In this document: one piece after another, positions 1 through 10,068 of the stretch
Layout: the number at the start of each line of letters is the position of its first letter
Numbering within the stretch: the first letter of the stretch is position 1
Assembly: GCA_015487785.1 (NCBI GenBank)
Contig: WFPC01000055.1
Location: forward strand, 62,001 to 126,000
DNA length: 64,000 nt
Source: Gammaproteobacteria bacterium
Lineage (GTDB): Bacteria > Pseudomonadota > Gammaproteobacteria > S012-40
Reading direction: 5' to 3'
Made by a program: the position numbers and the translations under genes
Notes under the pieces: generated by a model
What the model was told of the DNA's origin: nothing
Database searches by the model: none
What the model saw: only the letters and a program-made list of their open reading frames with translations

Positions 1-155
1 CATTGCTGCTGGAGCCAGGGGATGCTGGCCGTATCGCTCTCCGCAACCCAGGCGAAGACGCCGCCCGTGCTGTGTTGTGACAGCCACTGGGTGAGCTGCC
101 TGGCCTGTTCGGGCTGTGCGGGTCGCTGGAAGAATTGCACTGCTTCGGGAGCCAT
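1..155 (-). CDS. N-terminus of a CDS truncated by the window edge (hypothetical)
   Basis: Open minus-strand frame from ATG at 155 to the window start: MAPEAVQFFQRPAQPEQARQLTQWLSQHSTGGVFAWVAESDTASIPWLQQQ... Confidence 0.4.
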   Translation of the reverse strand, partial: MAPEAVQFFQRPAQPEQARQLTQWLSQHSTGGVFAWVAESDTASIPWLQQQ

Positions 156-233
156 GGCATCACCTCGCTGCCCGTGGCGGTTGGAATCGCCGTGTTGGTT
201 GAGCCCCGATTGTATGCCTTTTTGGTGGCAGGG

Positions 234-1382
234 TCAGTTTATTTTTCCAGGACGTAAATCGGATGGTTGCCTGTCACCACCATGGCGGTGCTGATGCAGG
301 TCGCTCAGCAAGCGATGCCATCGCTCCACGTTGACCTCTATGGAATAAGGCTGGGCGCTTTCCGCAGCGCGCCGGGCCAGTTTTTGGTACGTCGCTGCAT
401 CGAGTTCGAGCATTTGTTGCAGACGTTGCTGGAAGGCGACATGGTCGTCGACGGGCACCAGAAAACCGTTTTGGCCGTCACACAGGTAGTTGCCAATGCC
501 ACCGGCAGCGGTGGACAATACCACCTTACCACTGGCCATTGCCTGTAACACAGCGCCGGCGATGCCTTCCGAGCGCGAGGCGAACACGAAATAGTCGGCT
601 GCCTGCAGCAGTTGTTCCACGTCGTTGCGAAAGCCCAGGCCGAGGACGCGCTGTTCCAGCCCCAGTCGGGCAAGGGTATCGCGAGCCTCGGGTGAATCGG
701 TTTGCTGGCCTACCAGCAGCAGCTTGCATTCACCCGGCAGTTGCCGGAAAGCTTCCAGTAGCAGATCCTGTCCCTTGCGCCAGGGCTGCCAGTTGGCCAC
801 GTTGATGAAAACCCGCTCTGTTTCAGCCAGCCCCAGCTCCTGTCTTTTGATCTGGCGGTATTCATTGCCAGGGCGGAAGCGCGACAGATCGATCCCGCTG
901 GGAATGGAAACCAGTTTCCCGGGCCAGAAACCGTGTTGTTTCAATTGCGCGGTGACCTCGTCGGAAACCACCACGATCTTGTCGGCAAAGCGGTATTTGA
1001 GATGCTTAGAGAAGGCATTGGGCAGGTAACCTGAACGGCGCATGGCGATCACCAGGGGGCGGCGGGACAACCATGGCAATACACCCAGAAGTTGCTGGTA
1101 GGATCTGGCGGAATTGGCCACCACGGCGTCAAAACGACCCTGCTGAAGAATGTGATACAGGCGTCGGCCGATGCGCAGGCGGGTCAGTGGGTTGCGGCGG
1201 TCGCCAGGTTGCTCGTATTGATGAATGGCCACGATGCCCTGCAGGCGTTGGCGCATCTCGTGTTGCTCGCTGTGCAGGGCAATCTCCACCTGGTGGCGCT
1301 GGCTCAATCCGCGGGTGACGAGATAGGTCTGTTCCTTGGTGCCGCACCAACCGGGCCCGTCGATCAATTCGAGTATTTTCAT
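234..1382 (-). CDS. Glycosyltransferase family 4 (group 1)-like
   Basis: 382 aa; GT-B features: 'VNVANWQPWRKGQDLLLEAF', 'ASRSEGIAGAVLQAMASGKVVLSTAAGGIGNYLCDGQNGFLVP'. Confidence 0.9.
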   Translation of the reverse strand: MKILELIDGPGWCGTKEQTYLVTRGLSQRHQVEIALHSEQHEMRQRLQGIVAIHQYEQPGDRRNPLTRLRIGRRLYHILQQGRFDAVVANSARSYQQLLGVLPWLSRRPLVIAMRRSGYLPNAFSKHLKYRFADKIVVVSDEVTAQLKQHGFWPGKLVSIPSGIDLSRFRPGNEYRQIKRQELGLAETERVFINVANWQPWRKGQDLLLEAFRQLPGECKLLLVGQQTDSPEARDTLARLGLEQRVLGLGFRNDVEQLLQAADYFVFASRSEGIAGAVLQAMASGKVVLSTAAGGIGNYLCDGQNGFLVPVDDHVAFQQRLQQMLELDAATYQKLARRAAESAQPYSIEVNVERWHRLLSDLHQHRHGGDRQPSDLRPGKIN

Positions 1383-1522
1383 GCATTACAACCTGGGAGT
1401 GAGAGCGATATTATACGCTCAAGAAGAGCTTTGATATACCCATGAGATTCCGGCCTGGCGCCAGGCTGTGCTATGGTTGGCCTAGGGTGGCCACCGTGCC
1501 ACGGGATTTCACGAGGTTGCGC

Positions 1523-1825
1523 ATGTATATCGCCATGAACCGGTTTCGCATCGCGCGTGGGCGCGAGCAGGATTTCATCGACATCTGGAAGAACCGTGAC
1601 AGTCATCTGGAGCAGGTGCCGGGGTTCAAGTCGTTTCATCTGTTGCAGGGGCCCAGTGACGAGGAGGCCACCTTGTTCGCTTCTCACAGCCAATGGGAAT
1701 CGGAGCAGGCCTTCATCGACTGGACCCACTCCGAGGCCTTTCGCAAGGCTCATGCCCAGGCCGGCTCGGCTAAAGACATTTATTTGGGGCCGCCCCAGTT
1801 CGAAGGTTTCACCGTGGTGTTGTGA
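1523..1825 (+). CDS. Antibiotic biosynthesis monooxygenase (ABM)/IsdG-like domain protein
   Basis: MYIAMNRFRIARGREQDFIDIWKNRDSHLEQVPGFKSFHLL...; ABM dimeric alpha-beta barrel pattern; start chosen at internal ATG. Confidence 0.8.
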   Translation: MYIAMNRFRIARGREQDFIDIWKNRDSHLEQVPGFKSFHLLQGPSDEEATLFASHSQWESEQAFIDWTHSEAFRKAHAQAGSAKDIYLGPPQFEGFTVVL

Positions 1826-1859
1826 ATCATCGTCGCAGGGAGGCGGGGGTGCAGGGAGC

Positions 1860-4391
1860 ATGATCCGAAGGCTCTGGTTGCTTTTAATCTTGTGCACACT
1901 GTTGCTGGGCAGCCAGGGCTTGCGGGCGCAGGTGGAGCGGGAGATTCCCTACGCCCTCACCATCAGTGGTGGCATCAGCCTGGGAGCCTACGAGGCCGGT
2001 CTGAACTGGACCTTGCTGCGTTATCTGAAACAGGGCAAGCAGGGGGCTGGCGACAGCGGGGTCTATCCCCGGCTGGTTGCGGTGACAGGTGCCTCCGCCG
2101 GCAGTATCAACGGCCTGCTCTCGGCGCTGAGCTGGTGCGTGGACGAAACGCGCTTGCCGCGTGAGGCTGATTTCGCCGACACGGTGACCCGCAATCTGTT
2201 TCGCGACATCTGGGTGGAGGTGGGTTTCGATACGCTGTTGCCTGGCGAGGCCAAGGGGGCCTATGGAGACGGCGATGGTCTGCTCACGCGCAAGGCCTTC
2301 GAGCGCCAGATCGCGCGTATCAAGGCCCTGAGCAAGCGCAGGATCTACCGTCCGGACTGTCGTCTGCCGCTGGGCCTGGTAGTAACCCGCGAGACACCTT
2401 ACAGCATCACCGTGGCTGGCCTGCAGGTGCAGAGTCAGCGGCATTTCATTCCCCTGTGGCTGCGGGGGAGAGCGGACGGCTCACTGAGTTTCGTGTCCCG
2501 CCCGCTGGCAGCGCAGGGCGGTGATTGGGGCCGGGTGATCTACCTTCCTGCTGCACGGGCCGACGCAATGGGGCCTGAATACCCGGTGGCGGTGGACGAC
2601 GTGATCGATGCCGTGCTCACCTCCAGTGCATTTCCCTTCGCCTTTGGACGCAAGCGCCTGGCCTATTGCTACGAGCCCTGGCGTGAAATCCGCCCGCTGG
2701 CGTCGGTGGCTTCCTCGCATCATTGTCCCGCGCCGCTGCTGGCCGCCGAAGACGTATTTCTGGATGGTGGCGTGTTCGACAATGTTCCGCTGGGTTCTAC
2801 CCGGGCCCTGGCCGAGCGTGAGCGGGGGAACAGCCTGCGCCGGATCAACTACGTTTTCATGGATCCAGGCAAACGCCGCGCGTTGCAAAACGGCGAGGCG
2901 GAAACAGCGCCTGCGGAATCCGTGGCGCCGGAGAGGTTGAATTTCGATCTGGCCAGTCAGGCCCGCTTCATCCCCGGTTTTTTCGATACCGCACAGGGCT
3001 ACGAGCTCTACAAGGTGCTGACCGGTGGGGCATGGGACAACACGGTGTTTACGCTGGTGCAGCGCATGAGTGCGCGCTTGGACAGCGGTGCCGGGCCGCT
3101 GCCCGTGCCGGATTGTCTGCGCCCCTTGCCCGAGGGAAACCTGGCTGCAGGTGCGGCGCTTGCCTATTTGCGGCGTTGCCTGGCGGAATTGGAGCATGCC
3201 TATCAGTATGTGCCCGAAAGCGAGGCTCACCTGCGCTCGCGCCGCACGGCCCTGTTGGACAGCATGGCGCGTATTGCTGGTGAGCGAGGCTGGGAGGGAC
3301 TCGCTGCCCGTGTGGAACAGGCCCGGCGGCACACGCCGCTGGGTGATCGGCGTATTCTGTTGTCCTCTCGCTTCTATCCCATCAGCGGGCAGTATCTGGG
3401 GCATTTCGGGGCCTTCTTTGAACGAGGTTTTCGTGAGTTCGACTATTACGCCGGCGTGTATGATGCGGTCAACGATATTGCCGCCTATGCTTGTCGTTTT
3501 CGCCAGACATCGCCCACCTTCATGGATTGCCAGAAAGGAGAAGTGGCTCAGGAATTGTTCCGACGCCTCGGCTTGGCAGCGGATGCCAATGCCCGTTTCG
3601 TCTTTGCCCGTCTGGGGAGCCTGGAGCATGGTACGGCCCCGGATTGGCGCTGGCTTGCCGAGTTGTCTGTGGCGCACGCCGATGCGCGGGTGCAGGGCGT
3701 GGCGCAAGCCCTCCGGCAGGTGTCGAGGCTCGGGCCCGACGGAGTGTTTCAGGCGCGGGGCTTCGATGCTTTCGTAGAGGCCCTGCGTCAGGCTGGGTAT
3801 CCCGGCGAGGGTGAGTATTACCGATATCTGTTGGCTAACGACGATACCTGGTGGATGTTACTGGCCCAGCGCTCCGTGGACCGGTTGGTGCAACTGGAAC
3901 AGGATTATCGGCAGACGGGGGGCGAGAGTTATTTCTATCGGTCCTTGAAGCTGGTCTCCCGCGCCCTGCACATTCGGGCCGGCGACGAGGTCTTGTGGCA
4001 GTGGCAGCCCCGGTCCTTCGAAGTGGGGCTGGGTTACAGCGCGCGCGGCGACCTGTTCGCGGCCTGGCGCCCCCGCTTCCTTGTGCTCGATCGTCCGGTA
4101 TTGGCGCTCAATCTTGGCTGGTGGCGCCTGAGCGGAAACCAGCCGGCACGGGATTTCCTGCGCCTGGGAGGCGAGCTGAATTTCGGTGCCCGCCGCAACC
4201 TGGGACTGTCGCTGGATGTCTACCGTGCTCTGCGTGCCGCCGGGGCCTACGATCGTGGTGGTTTCGGGCTCGCACTGCATCTGGATATCAGCCGGATCAG
4301 GCTGCGTTTCGGTGTGCGTGACGTGAGCGATACTTTGGTGCAGAGCAATGCTTTTGTCAGTGTGTCGTATCTAGGCGCTTTTCGGATTTAG
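1860..4391 (+). CDS. Patatin-like phospholipase family protein, exported, with long C-terminal extension
   Basis: Signal peptide MIRRLWLLLILCTLLLGSQGLRAQ; 'SGGISLGAYEAG' oxyanion region, 'TGASAGSING' nucleophile elbow, 'DGGVFDNVPLG' catalytic Asp motif. Confidence 0.88.
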   Translation: MIRRLWLLLILCTLLLGSQGLRAQVEREIPYALTISGGISLGAYEAGLNWTLLRYLKQGKQGAGDSGVYPRLVAVTGASAGSINGLLSALSWCVDETRLPREADFADTVTRNLFRDIWVEVGFDTLLPGEAKGAYGDGDGLLTRKAFERQIARIKALSKRRIYRPDCRLPLGLVVTRETPYSITVAGLQVQSQRHFIPLWLRGRADGSLSFVSRPLAAQGGDWGRVIYLPAARADAMGPEYPVAVDDVIDAVLTSSAFPFAFGRKRLAYCYEPWREIRPLASVASSHHCPAPLLAAEDVFLDGGVFDNVPLGSTRALAERERGNSLRRINYVFMDPGKRRALQNGEAETAPAESVAPERLNFDLASQARFIPGFFDTAQGYELYKVLTGGAWDNTVFTLVQRMSARLDSGAGPLPVPDCLRPLPEGNLAAGAALAYLRRCLAELEHAYQYVPESEAHLRSRRTALLDSMARIAGERGWEGLAARVEQARRHTPLGDRRILLSSRFYPISGQYLGHFGAFFERGFREFDYYAGVYDAVNDIAAYACRFRQTSPTFMDCQKGEVAQELFRRLGLAADANARFVFARLGSLEHGTAPDWRWLAELSVAHADARVQGVAQALRQVSRLGPDGVFQARGFDAFVEALRQAGYPGEGEYYRYLLANDDTWWMLLAQRSVDRLVQLEQDYRQTGGESYFYRSLKLVSRALHIRAGDEVLWQWQPRSFEVGLGYSARGDLFAAWRPRFLVLDRPVLALNLGWWRLSGNQPARDFLRLGGELNFGARRNLGLSLDVYRALRAAGAYDRGGFGLALHLDISRIRLRFGVRDVSDTLVQSNAFVSVSYLGAFRI

Positions 4392-4420
4392 GGATATCCT
4401 GCCGCACGGCAGGATATCCC
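4391..4420. repeat. Perfect 14-bp inverted repeat (2-nt loop) at patatin stop codon
   Basis: GGGATATCCTGCCG-CA-CGGCAGGATATCCC. Confidence 0.85.
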
Positions 4421-4629
4421 CGATTTCTCGCTAAATAAACCCACCATTCGTCTTGAAAGCAGGAATATTTCGGCCTGTTCGGCCACCCGCTCGCTACGAT
4501 GGTCTGTATCCGACAGACTCCTTGGATATCGATCCGGAGAAATGGTCGGATCGATCGCCGGGCATGCGCTGACCCGCCAATGGCGACGAAGCTGCTTGCA
4601 AGTCCGGGGCGTGTTTTTCCAAAGAGAAG

Positions 4630-4654
4630 AACCCGCCCCTGCAAGAGGCGGGTT
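4630..4654 (-). terminator. Rho-independent-like terminator for the minus-strand nickel locus
   Basis: AACCCGCC-N9-GGCGGGTT; on the minus strand followed by T-rich TTCTTCTCTTT; just past the stop at 4666. Confidence 0.6.
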
Positions 4655-4665
4655 GTGGATTGCGG

Positions 4666-5259
4666 CTATTTACTCTGGTGCAGGAAGGCCGCCATGAGGG
4701 CAGCTTCTTCGGCCAGTTTTTCGGCTATGAAGCGGCTGGGTTTATCGCCGTCGTGTGACTTGGCTGCCTGGGCCAGCTCGGCGACGGTCTTGCCGGCGTA
4801 GCCACTGAGTATGCCCTTGCCCACGGTGCCCTCGAAGTCGGGGATGTATTTTTCACTGATGCCCTGAATGACGGCGCCGGTGAGTTTCTGCTCGGCGTCC
4901 ACGCCAACGCCGAGCATGACGTCACCGTGACGATAGCTGAATTTCATGATGATGGCGCCGGCCAGGGTTTTGCCGCTGTTGCGGTCGCGGGCGAGGAAGT
5001 AGGTATGGATGCGATTGTCCAGGTCGATGCCGAAGGTGCTCTCGGCCCACTCGGTGCTGTCGTCGGACAGGCGCGATTTGCGCTTGACCACCTTGGCGCC
5101 CTTGGGCAGCAATGCCTTGAGAGCGGCCTTGGTTTTCATGAACTTGACCATGGGGCCGCCGTGGCCCTTGTGGGCTTCGACAGTGGGTGACCAGAGGCTG
5201 CCCAGGCCGAGCGAGAGCGCTACGAGCAGGGGGGTGGTGAAACGGATGCTACGATTCAT
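4666..5259 (-). CDS. Exported FMN-binding-domain-like protein associated with metal transport locus
   Basis: Signal peptide; 'GVGVDAEQKLTGAVIQGISEKYIPDFEGTVGKGILSGYAGKTV' resembles the RnfG/FMN-binding fold; start at ATG 5259. Confidence 0.5.
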   Translation of the reverse strand: MNRSIRFTTPLLVALSLGLGSLWSPTVEAHKGHGGPMVKFMKTKAALKALLPKGAKVVKRKSRLSDDSTEWAESTFGIDLDNRIHTYFLARDRNSGKTLAGAIIMKFSYRHGDVMLGVGVDAEQKLTGAVIQGISEKYIPDFEGTVGKGILSGYAGKTVAELAQAAKSHDGDKPSRFIAEKLAEEAALMAAFLHQSK

Positions 5260-5300
5260 GTCAAGACTCCTTGGTTGATGGCTCCAAAAGCGGGTTGATC

Positions 5301-5981
5301 TCAATGGCTGGGCCGGGGGCCCCAGAGTTCCCAGAGGATGCGCAGGATCATGAAGGCCAGGCACACGCCCACGGTGATGCCGGCGATCATGGTCATCCAG
5401 GCAAAATTGTCGGATACGAAACGGGTGAGACTGAGTCCGGCGATGTCGCTCAGGAAGGCGAGAAACAAGGTGGTGACCAGTGCGGTCTTGACCCCTTCCG
5501 ACAAGCGGGTGAGGCAGGTCAGTCCGCCTATGGCGAGCAGCAGCAGGGAGAAGCTGAGCAGGTGGATGTGGGATACCTGGGCGAATATCTGTGGTGGCAG
5601 GGAGTCGTCACCCATCATATGGTCCATGCCGCCCATGTCGTGATCCATGGCTCTCATGTCGTGTCCCATGGTGGACATGTCGTGCTGCATTGCGCTGGCG
5701 TCGTGTTCCATGTCCATGCTGTCCATGTTCATGTCGTCCTCCTCGTCGTCGAGGGAGAACTCTTCTTCCACGAAGCCCTGTTTTTCCATGATGGCGGCTT
5801 CTTCCTTGTTGAGGCTCTTGTCACCGTAGTGGTCGGCGATGGCTTCCACCGACAGCCCCACCGAGAGGGTGGCGTTGATGACTGCGGAAAGATAGCCGAT
5901 GCCGAGGATGAGCACGAAACCGGTGAAAAGCATTTTCCAGGAAAGGGGCAGGCGCCCCAGATCGACAGTGTTGTTGAACAT
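5301..5981 (-). CDS. Membrane protein with Met/His/Asp-rich extracytoplasmic loop (putative metal-binding accessory protein of nickel importer)
   Basis: TM helices flank 'MNMDSMDMEHDASAMQHDMSTMGHDMRAMDHDMGGMDHMMGDD'. Confidence 0.65.
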   Translation of the reverse strand: MFNNTVDLGRLPLSWKMLFTGFVLILGIGYLSAVINATLSVGLSVEAIADHYGDKSLNKEEAAIMEKQGFVEEEFSLDDEEDDMNMDSMDMEHDASAMQHDMSTMGHDMRAMDHDMGGMDHMMGDDSLPPQIFAQVSHIHLLSFSLLLLAIGGLTCLTRLSEGVKTALVTTLFLAFLSDIAGLSLTRFVSDNFAWMTMIAGITVGVCLAFMILRILWELWGPRPSH

Positions 5982-6020
5982 GGCGTTACTTCCTCAATGT
6001 GTTAGGCTTCTCGGGCCGTT

Positions 6021-7028
6021 TCATGACTTATGATCATAGTCGTCGTGCGTATGGGGCAGGGTGTCGTGGCCATGGCTGTGGCCATGGTCGTGCTGGTGCT
6101 GCGGGTGTGAGTGAAAGTGTTCTTCGTCCACTTCTTCATGCAAGTGGGAGTGGTCGTGGCTGTGCACATGCAGGTGGACGTGTTCATGGCCGTCGGGGCC
6201 GTGCGCGTGGCGATGGGCATGGAGGAACTTGGAAATGATCTGGCGATGCTCGTCGTCCATGTCCTCGGTGTAGAGGATGCCGTGCAAGAGTTCGTGCGTC
6301 ATCAGGGCCAGGGGCAGTTCCAGCTTGTTTTCCTCCAGCAGTTGGCGGTCGTAGAGGATTTTCTTGCTGGGGCCATCGGCGATGATGCGGCCATCGGTGA
6401 GCATCATGCAGCGTTCGCACACTTCCAGCGCGATATCGAGGTCGTGGGTGCACAGCAGAATGGTCTTGTCGGATGCCTTGAGCCAGTTGATGAGCTTGCG
6501 CCGGTTCATGGGGTCCATGTTGGTGGAGGGTTCGTCGAACACCAGGATCTCCGGTTGATAGGACAGCACCGTGGCCAGCGCCAGGCGCTTGCGCTCACCG
6601 AAGGACAGATGAAAGGAAGAACGCTCCTCGAAGCCTTCCAGGCCTACCACGTGCAGGGCTTCCTTGACCCGGGCCTCGATTTCGGCCTTGTCCAGGCCGA
6701 GATTGAGGGGGCCAAAGGCCACGTCGTCGAACACGGTGGGGCAGAACAACTGGTCGTCGGGATCCTGGAACACGATGCCCACCTTGCGGCGGACTTCCCG
6801 CAGGGTGGTTTTGCCGACCTCGATGCCGTCGATTACCACGCGTCCGCTGGTGGCCAGTTGTACCCCGTTGAGATGACTCATGAAGGTGGATTTGCCGGCG
6901 CCATTGGGGCCGATCAGGGCGACTTTCTCGCCCTGGCGGATCTGGCAGGACAAGCCCTTGAGCACGGCATGGCCGTCGGGGTAGGTGAAGCTAATGTCAT
7001 CCACGTCGATCATGATGCGTTCGTTCAT
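6021..7028 (-). CDS. nikO: ECF-type nickel/cobalt transporter ATPase (NikO/CbiO) with His-rich C-terminus
   Basis: Walker [10 protein letters not shown], signature [12 protein letters not shown], Walker [10 protein letters not shown]-terminal [28 protein letters not shown]... Confidence 0.9.
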   Translation of the reverse strand: MNERIMIDVDDISFTYPDGHAVLKGLSCQIRQGEKVALIGPNGAGKSTFMSHLNGVQLATSGRVVIDGIEVGKTTLREVRRKVGIVFQDPDDQLFCPTVFDDVAFGPLNLGLDKAEIEARVKEALHVVGLEGFEERSSFHLSFGERKRLALATVLSYQPEILVFDEPSTNMDPMNRRKLINWLKASDKTILLCTHDLDIALEVCERCMMLTDGRIIADGPSKKILYDRQLLEENKLELPLALMTHELLHGILYTEDMDDEHRQIISKFLHAHRHAHGPDGHEHVHLHVHSHDHSHLHEEVDEEHFHSHPQHQHDHGHSHGHDTLPHTHDDYDHKS

Positions 7029-7048
7029 CTGAAAGTCCTGCCTCGTGT

Positions 7049-7837
7049 TTAGAACCAGCCGTGTTCGGCCTGGCTGAACAGGCCGCTGAAGTCACCCGCC
7101 ACCAGGGCGCCGGCCAGGGCGATGGCCAGCAAGGCCTTGAGATAGTCCGCGGGGGTGCTCTGGAAGCTCACCATGCTGTGCAGGGTACCCTGGTAGCCCT
7201 TGGACAGCATGGCCTTGTAGACCCGTTCGGTGCGTTCGAAACTGCGTACCAGCAAGGTGCCCACGAAGTGGCCGAAGACCTGCAGGGTGCGCAGATCGGA
7301 GCGTGGTACGAAACCACGTGCCAGCATGGAGGTGTGCATGCGCTTCATTTCATCGAGAAAGGTGAAAGTGTAGCGGTAGGTGAAGAGCAGCATTTGTACC
7401 ACGACCTTGGGGCAGCGCAGATGTTGCAGGGCGAGCATGGAAACATCGAAGCGGCTGGAGCCGAAGATGGCGAAACTCACCATGACGATGGCCAGGGCCT
7501 TGATGAAGATCAGGCTGGCCAGGCGCAAACCCTCCCAGGCGAATCCCAGGCCCAGCACGGTGAAGGCCGGTTCGCCGGGATAGCTCAGGGGCATGACGAT
7601 AAAGAAGGGCAACAAAAAGATCAGCACGAAACTCAGGCCGTGGGAGATGAATTTGACTGGCAGGTTGCTCACGCGCAGCAAGGCCGTGGCGAGGGCAAGC
7701 GCCAGCAGGGCCATGGGCAGGGTCTTGAGCAGGGCGATGGCGACGATGACAAGCCCCATGGAAACCAGCTTGAAGCGGGCATCCCAGCGATTGATGGCGG
7801 AGCCGACATGGGCATAGCGGTCGATATCCAGGGCCAT
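7049..7837 (-). CDS. nikQ: ECF nickel/cobalt transporter transmembrane protein NikQ/CbiQ
   Basis: MALDIDRYAHVGSAINRWDARFKL...; CbiQ family pattern; start at ATG 7837. Confidence 0.85.
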   Translation of the reverse strand: MALDIDRYAHVGSAINRWDARFKLVSMGLVIVAIALLKTLPMALLALALATALLRVSNLPVKFISHGLSFVLIFLLPFFIVMPLSYPGEPAFTVLGLGFAWEGLRLASLIFIKALAIVMVSFAIFGSSRFDVSMLALQHLRCPKVVVQMLLFTYRYTFTFLDEMKRMHTSMLARGFVPRSDLRTLQVFGHFVGTLLVRSFERTERVYKAMLSKGYQGTLHSMVSFQSTPADYLKALLAIALAGALVAGDFSGLFSQAEHGWF

Positions 7838-7844
7838 GGGGAGG

Positions 7845-8465
7845 TCAGTTGCCTGTGCCGGGCGTGTTGCCGGCGAGAATCTCGGGTTTGACCCTGGACA
7901 GGAACTGGGCGCTGACGCCCACCACCACGGCCTCGATGAACATGATGGGAATATGGGCGGCCAGCACGGTGGCGGCGATGGCATTGAAGGCCTCGCCGGT
8001 GGTCACCAGGGCCAGGGCCAGGACGATACCGGAACTGATGGTGCCCACGGCGCCGGCCAGGGCGCCGAAAATCAGTTCGCGGCGCTGGATGTCGAAGCGG
8101 TGGCGCAATTGCCACACCATGTAGGCCACCAGGGCGCCTCCGCCCAGCATGATACTGTTGATGCCGATGACGGTAATGCCGCCGTGACCGAATATGATGG
8201 CCTGCAAGATGATACCCAGCATAATGGCGGGGAAGGCCCGCCAGCCGAGCACGATGCCCGCCAGGCCGTTGAGTATCAAGTGAATACTGGCGGGGCCCAG
8301 GGGGACTTTGATCAGTGAGGCAACGAAGAACACGGCGGTGATCACGGAGATCTTGGGAATTTCTTCCATGTCCATGTTGCGCATGGTCACGGCGGCCAGG
8401 GCGGCGGCTCCGGCATAGCCGGCCACCCATACGGGTGTGCTCAGAATACCTTCGGAAATATGCAT
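7845..8465 (-). CDS. nikM: Nickel/cobalt transporter substrate-binding membrane protein NikM/CbiM
   Basis: MHISEGILSTPVWVAGY N-terminal metal-site motif; 'LGPASIHLILNGLAGIVLGWRAF'. Confidence 0.93.
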   Translation of the reverse strand: MHISEGILSTPVWVAGYAGAAALAAVTMRNMDMEEIPKISVITAVFFVASLIKVPLGPASIHLILNGLAGIVLGWRAFPAIMLGIILQAIIFGHGGITVIGINSIMLGGGALVAYMVWQLRHRFDIQRRELIFGALAGAVGTISSGIVLALALVTTGEAFNAIAATVLAAHIPIMFIEAVVVGVSAQFLSRVKPEILAGNTPGTGN

Positions 8466-8525
8466 GGCTGTTGCCTTCTGTGGTTACGGGTCTGGGCGCA
8501 ATATCGGAAACTCATGGCGGGTTCT

Positions 8526-9134
8526 TTATGCGTCGGGTCGGTCGCCCTTGGCCTGGGCCAGCATTTTGCGCGCCTTCACGTAGAGAAAAATACCGCCGAT
8601 ACCCATGATGATGCCGATGCCGCCGACGATGTCACTGAAGCCCCGCTGTTCCTTGAGTTCGGACAGCGAGCGCATGACCGGCCGCAGCGCCTGTCCCACC
8701 GCCTTGCGCACCAGGGCCTCGATCTCGGCCTGTGGAATATCCGTCGTTGTACTGTCCGCCGGCTTCGTGGTGACGGCGCTGCTGGTGGCGCCATTCTTTT
8801 CATCGCCCAGGCCCAGTTCCGTCGCGCTCAGTTCGTATTCCGCCAGGTGGCCCTGGCCGGCGTTGAGCGTGATGCGAATGGGACCGGAATCGGGCAGGGC
8901 AAACTGAAAAGTGCCTTCTTCATCGGTTTGGCCCTCGACGATGACGTTGCCGTCGGCATCGTAGACCTGCACCGGACTGTTCTTGGGTTTCTTGCCGTCA
9001 GTGAAATAACCCTCCACGAACACATCGTCACCTTCGGCAAAGGCGAACATGTTGATCTTGTGTGCCTGGGCCGGCGTGACCATGGCCATGAGCAGGCTGA
9101 TGAAAAGCAAGGTCTTGAACAGGGCTGCTGGCAT
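8526..9134 (-). CDS. NikL-like exported protein with carboxypeptidase-regulatory-like fold and C-terminal TM
   Basis: Signal peptide ending AQAHKINMFAFAEGDDVFVEGYFTDGKKPKNSPVQVYDADG...; adjacent to nikM. Confidence 0.7.
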   Translation of the reverse strand: MPAALFKTLLFISLLMAMVTPAQAHKINMFAFAEGDDVFVEGYFTDGKKPKNSPVQVYDADGNVIVEGQTDEEGTFQFALPDSGPIRITLNAGQGHLAEYELSATELGLGDEKNGATSSAVTTKPADSTTTDIPQAEIEALVRKAVGQALRPVMRSLSELKEQRGFSDIVGGIGIIMGIGGIFLYVKARKMLAQAKGDRPDA

Positions 9135-9158
9135 GGTCGGTGTCCTCGTGTGGCGCTC

Positions 9159-9956
9159 TTATTTCATCTCGTAGGCCTTGACCCAGATCACCGCGCCCAG
9201 CTCCACCGGGTAGGCCTTGCCGGCGTGCTCCATGGTACGGTCGTCGGTGCTGATGGCGGCGAAAGTCCACCAGCCGGCGCGGGGGATGGCGTAGGTGAAT
9301 ATGCCATTGGCGTCGGTCTTTACCACCTGGGTGATCAGCGGATCGGCCTCGGCCTTGAGCGAACCATCCTGGTTGTAGTATTCGATCTCCACCTTGCTGA
9401 AGGCTTGGGGCTTGCCGTCGACCTTGACGATACCCTGGAATACATTACCGGCGTAGAGACCATAAGGGCGGGTAAGGGGGACGATTTCGGCGCGCAGGCC
9501 CAACTCGCGGTCCCAGCCTTCCTCCAGGCCGAAGCCGTTGACCACTACTTTGGTGTACTGGATGAGGAAGGATTCCTCGGATTCTTCCCAATAGGGTTGC
9601 GGCTCGGTGTAGAAAATGTGGTCCCCGGGTTTACGCAGCGTGTAACGCAGGGTGAAGCCATCGTACACATCGCCGGCCATGTCGCGGTAGCGAACCGGTT
9701 GCAGCTTGTCCAGCAGGTCGTGCTTGCGGCCGCTGATCATCACGCCGAACTGGCGGGGTTTTGCCATGTTGATGCCGAAGCCCTCGAAGGGGTGCCAGAA
9801 CTTGATCTCCAGGTCGAGCTGGCGCGATTCGCGCTGTTTGACCATGTCGTCGGAAGGGATGATCATCTGGAAATGGGCCTGGGCCTGGCCGGCGAACAGG
9901 ACGGCCGCGCCGACGATACCGGTGATGCTGGCTTTCAAGCGTGTGCTGCGGTTCAT
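9159..9956 (-). CDS. DUF4198 (NikK-like) exported protein
   Basis: [39 protein letters not shown]...; DUF4198 pattern; nik gene order. Start at MNRST, near 9956, inside the 9159..9977 frame. Confidence 0.75.
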   Translation of the reverse strand: MNRSTRLKASITGIVGAAVLFAGQAQAHFQMIIPSDDMVKQRESRQLDLEIKFWHPFEGFGINMAKPRQFGVMISGRKHDLLDKLQPVRYRDMAGDVYDGFTLRYTLRKPGDHIFYTEPQPYWEESEESFLIQYTKVVVNGFGLEEGWDRELGLRAEIVPLTRPYGLYAGNVFQGIVKVDGKPQAFSKVEIEYYNQDGSLKAEADPLITQVVKTDANGIFTYAIPRAGWWTFAAISTDDRTMEHAGKAYPVELGAVIWVKAYEMK

Positions 9957-10068
9957 GACACTACCTCGAACGGACAATCAAAACGGGTTATCGGTCATCA
10001 CCGTGACATCGTGAACGCCGGAGGCTTCGGACGGCTTCACACGACACGGAAAATAATATTACCAAATA

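Noticed and set aside
4666-9977. Cobalt (cbiMNQO) importer for cobalamin
   Set aside because: No CbiN recognised; DUF4198/NikL-type partners favour nickel, although cobalt cannot be excluded without uptake data.
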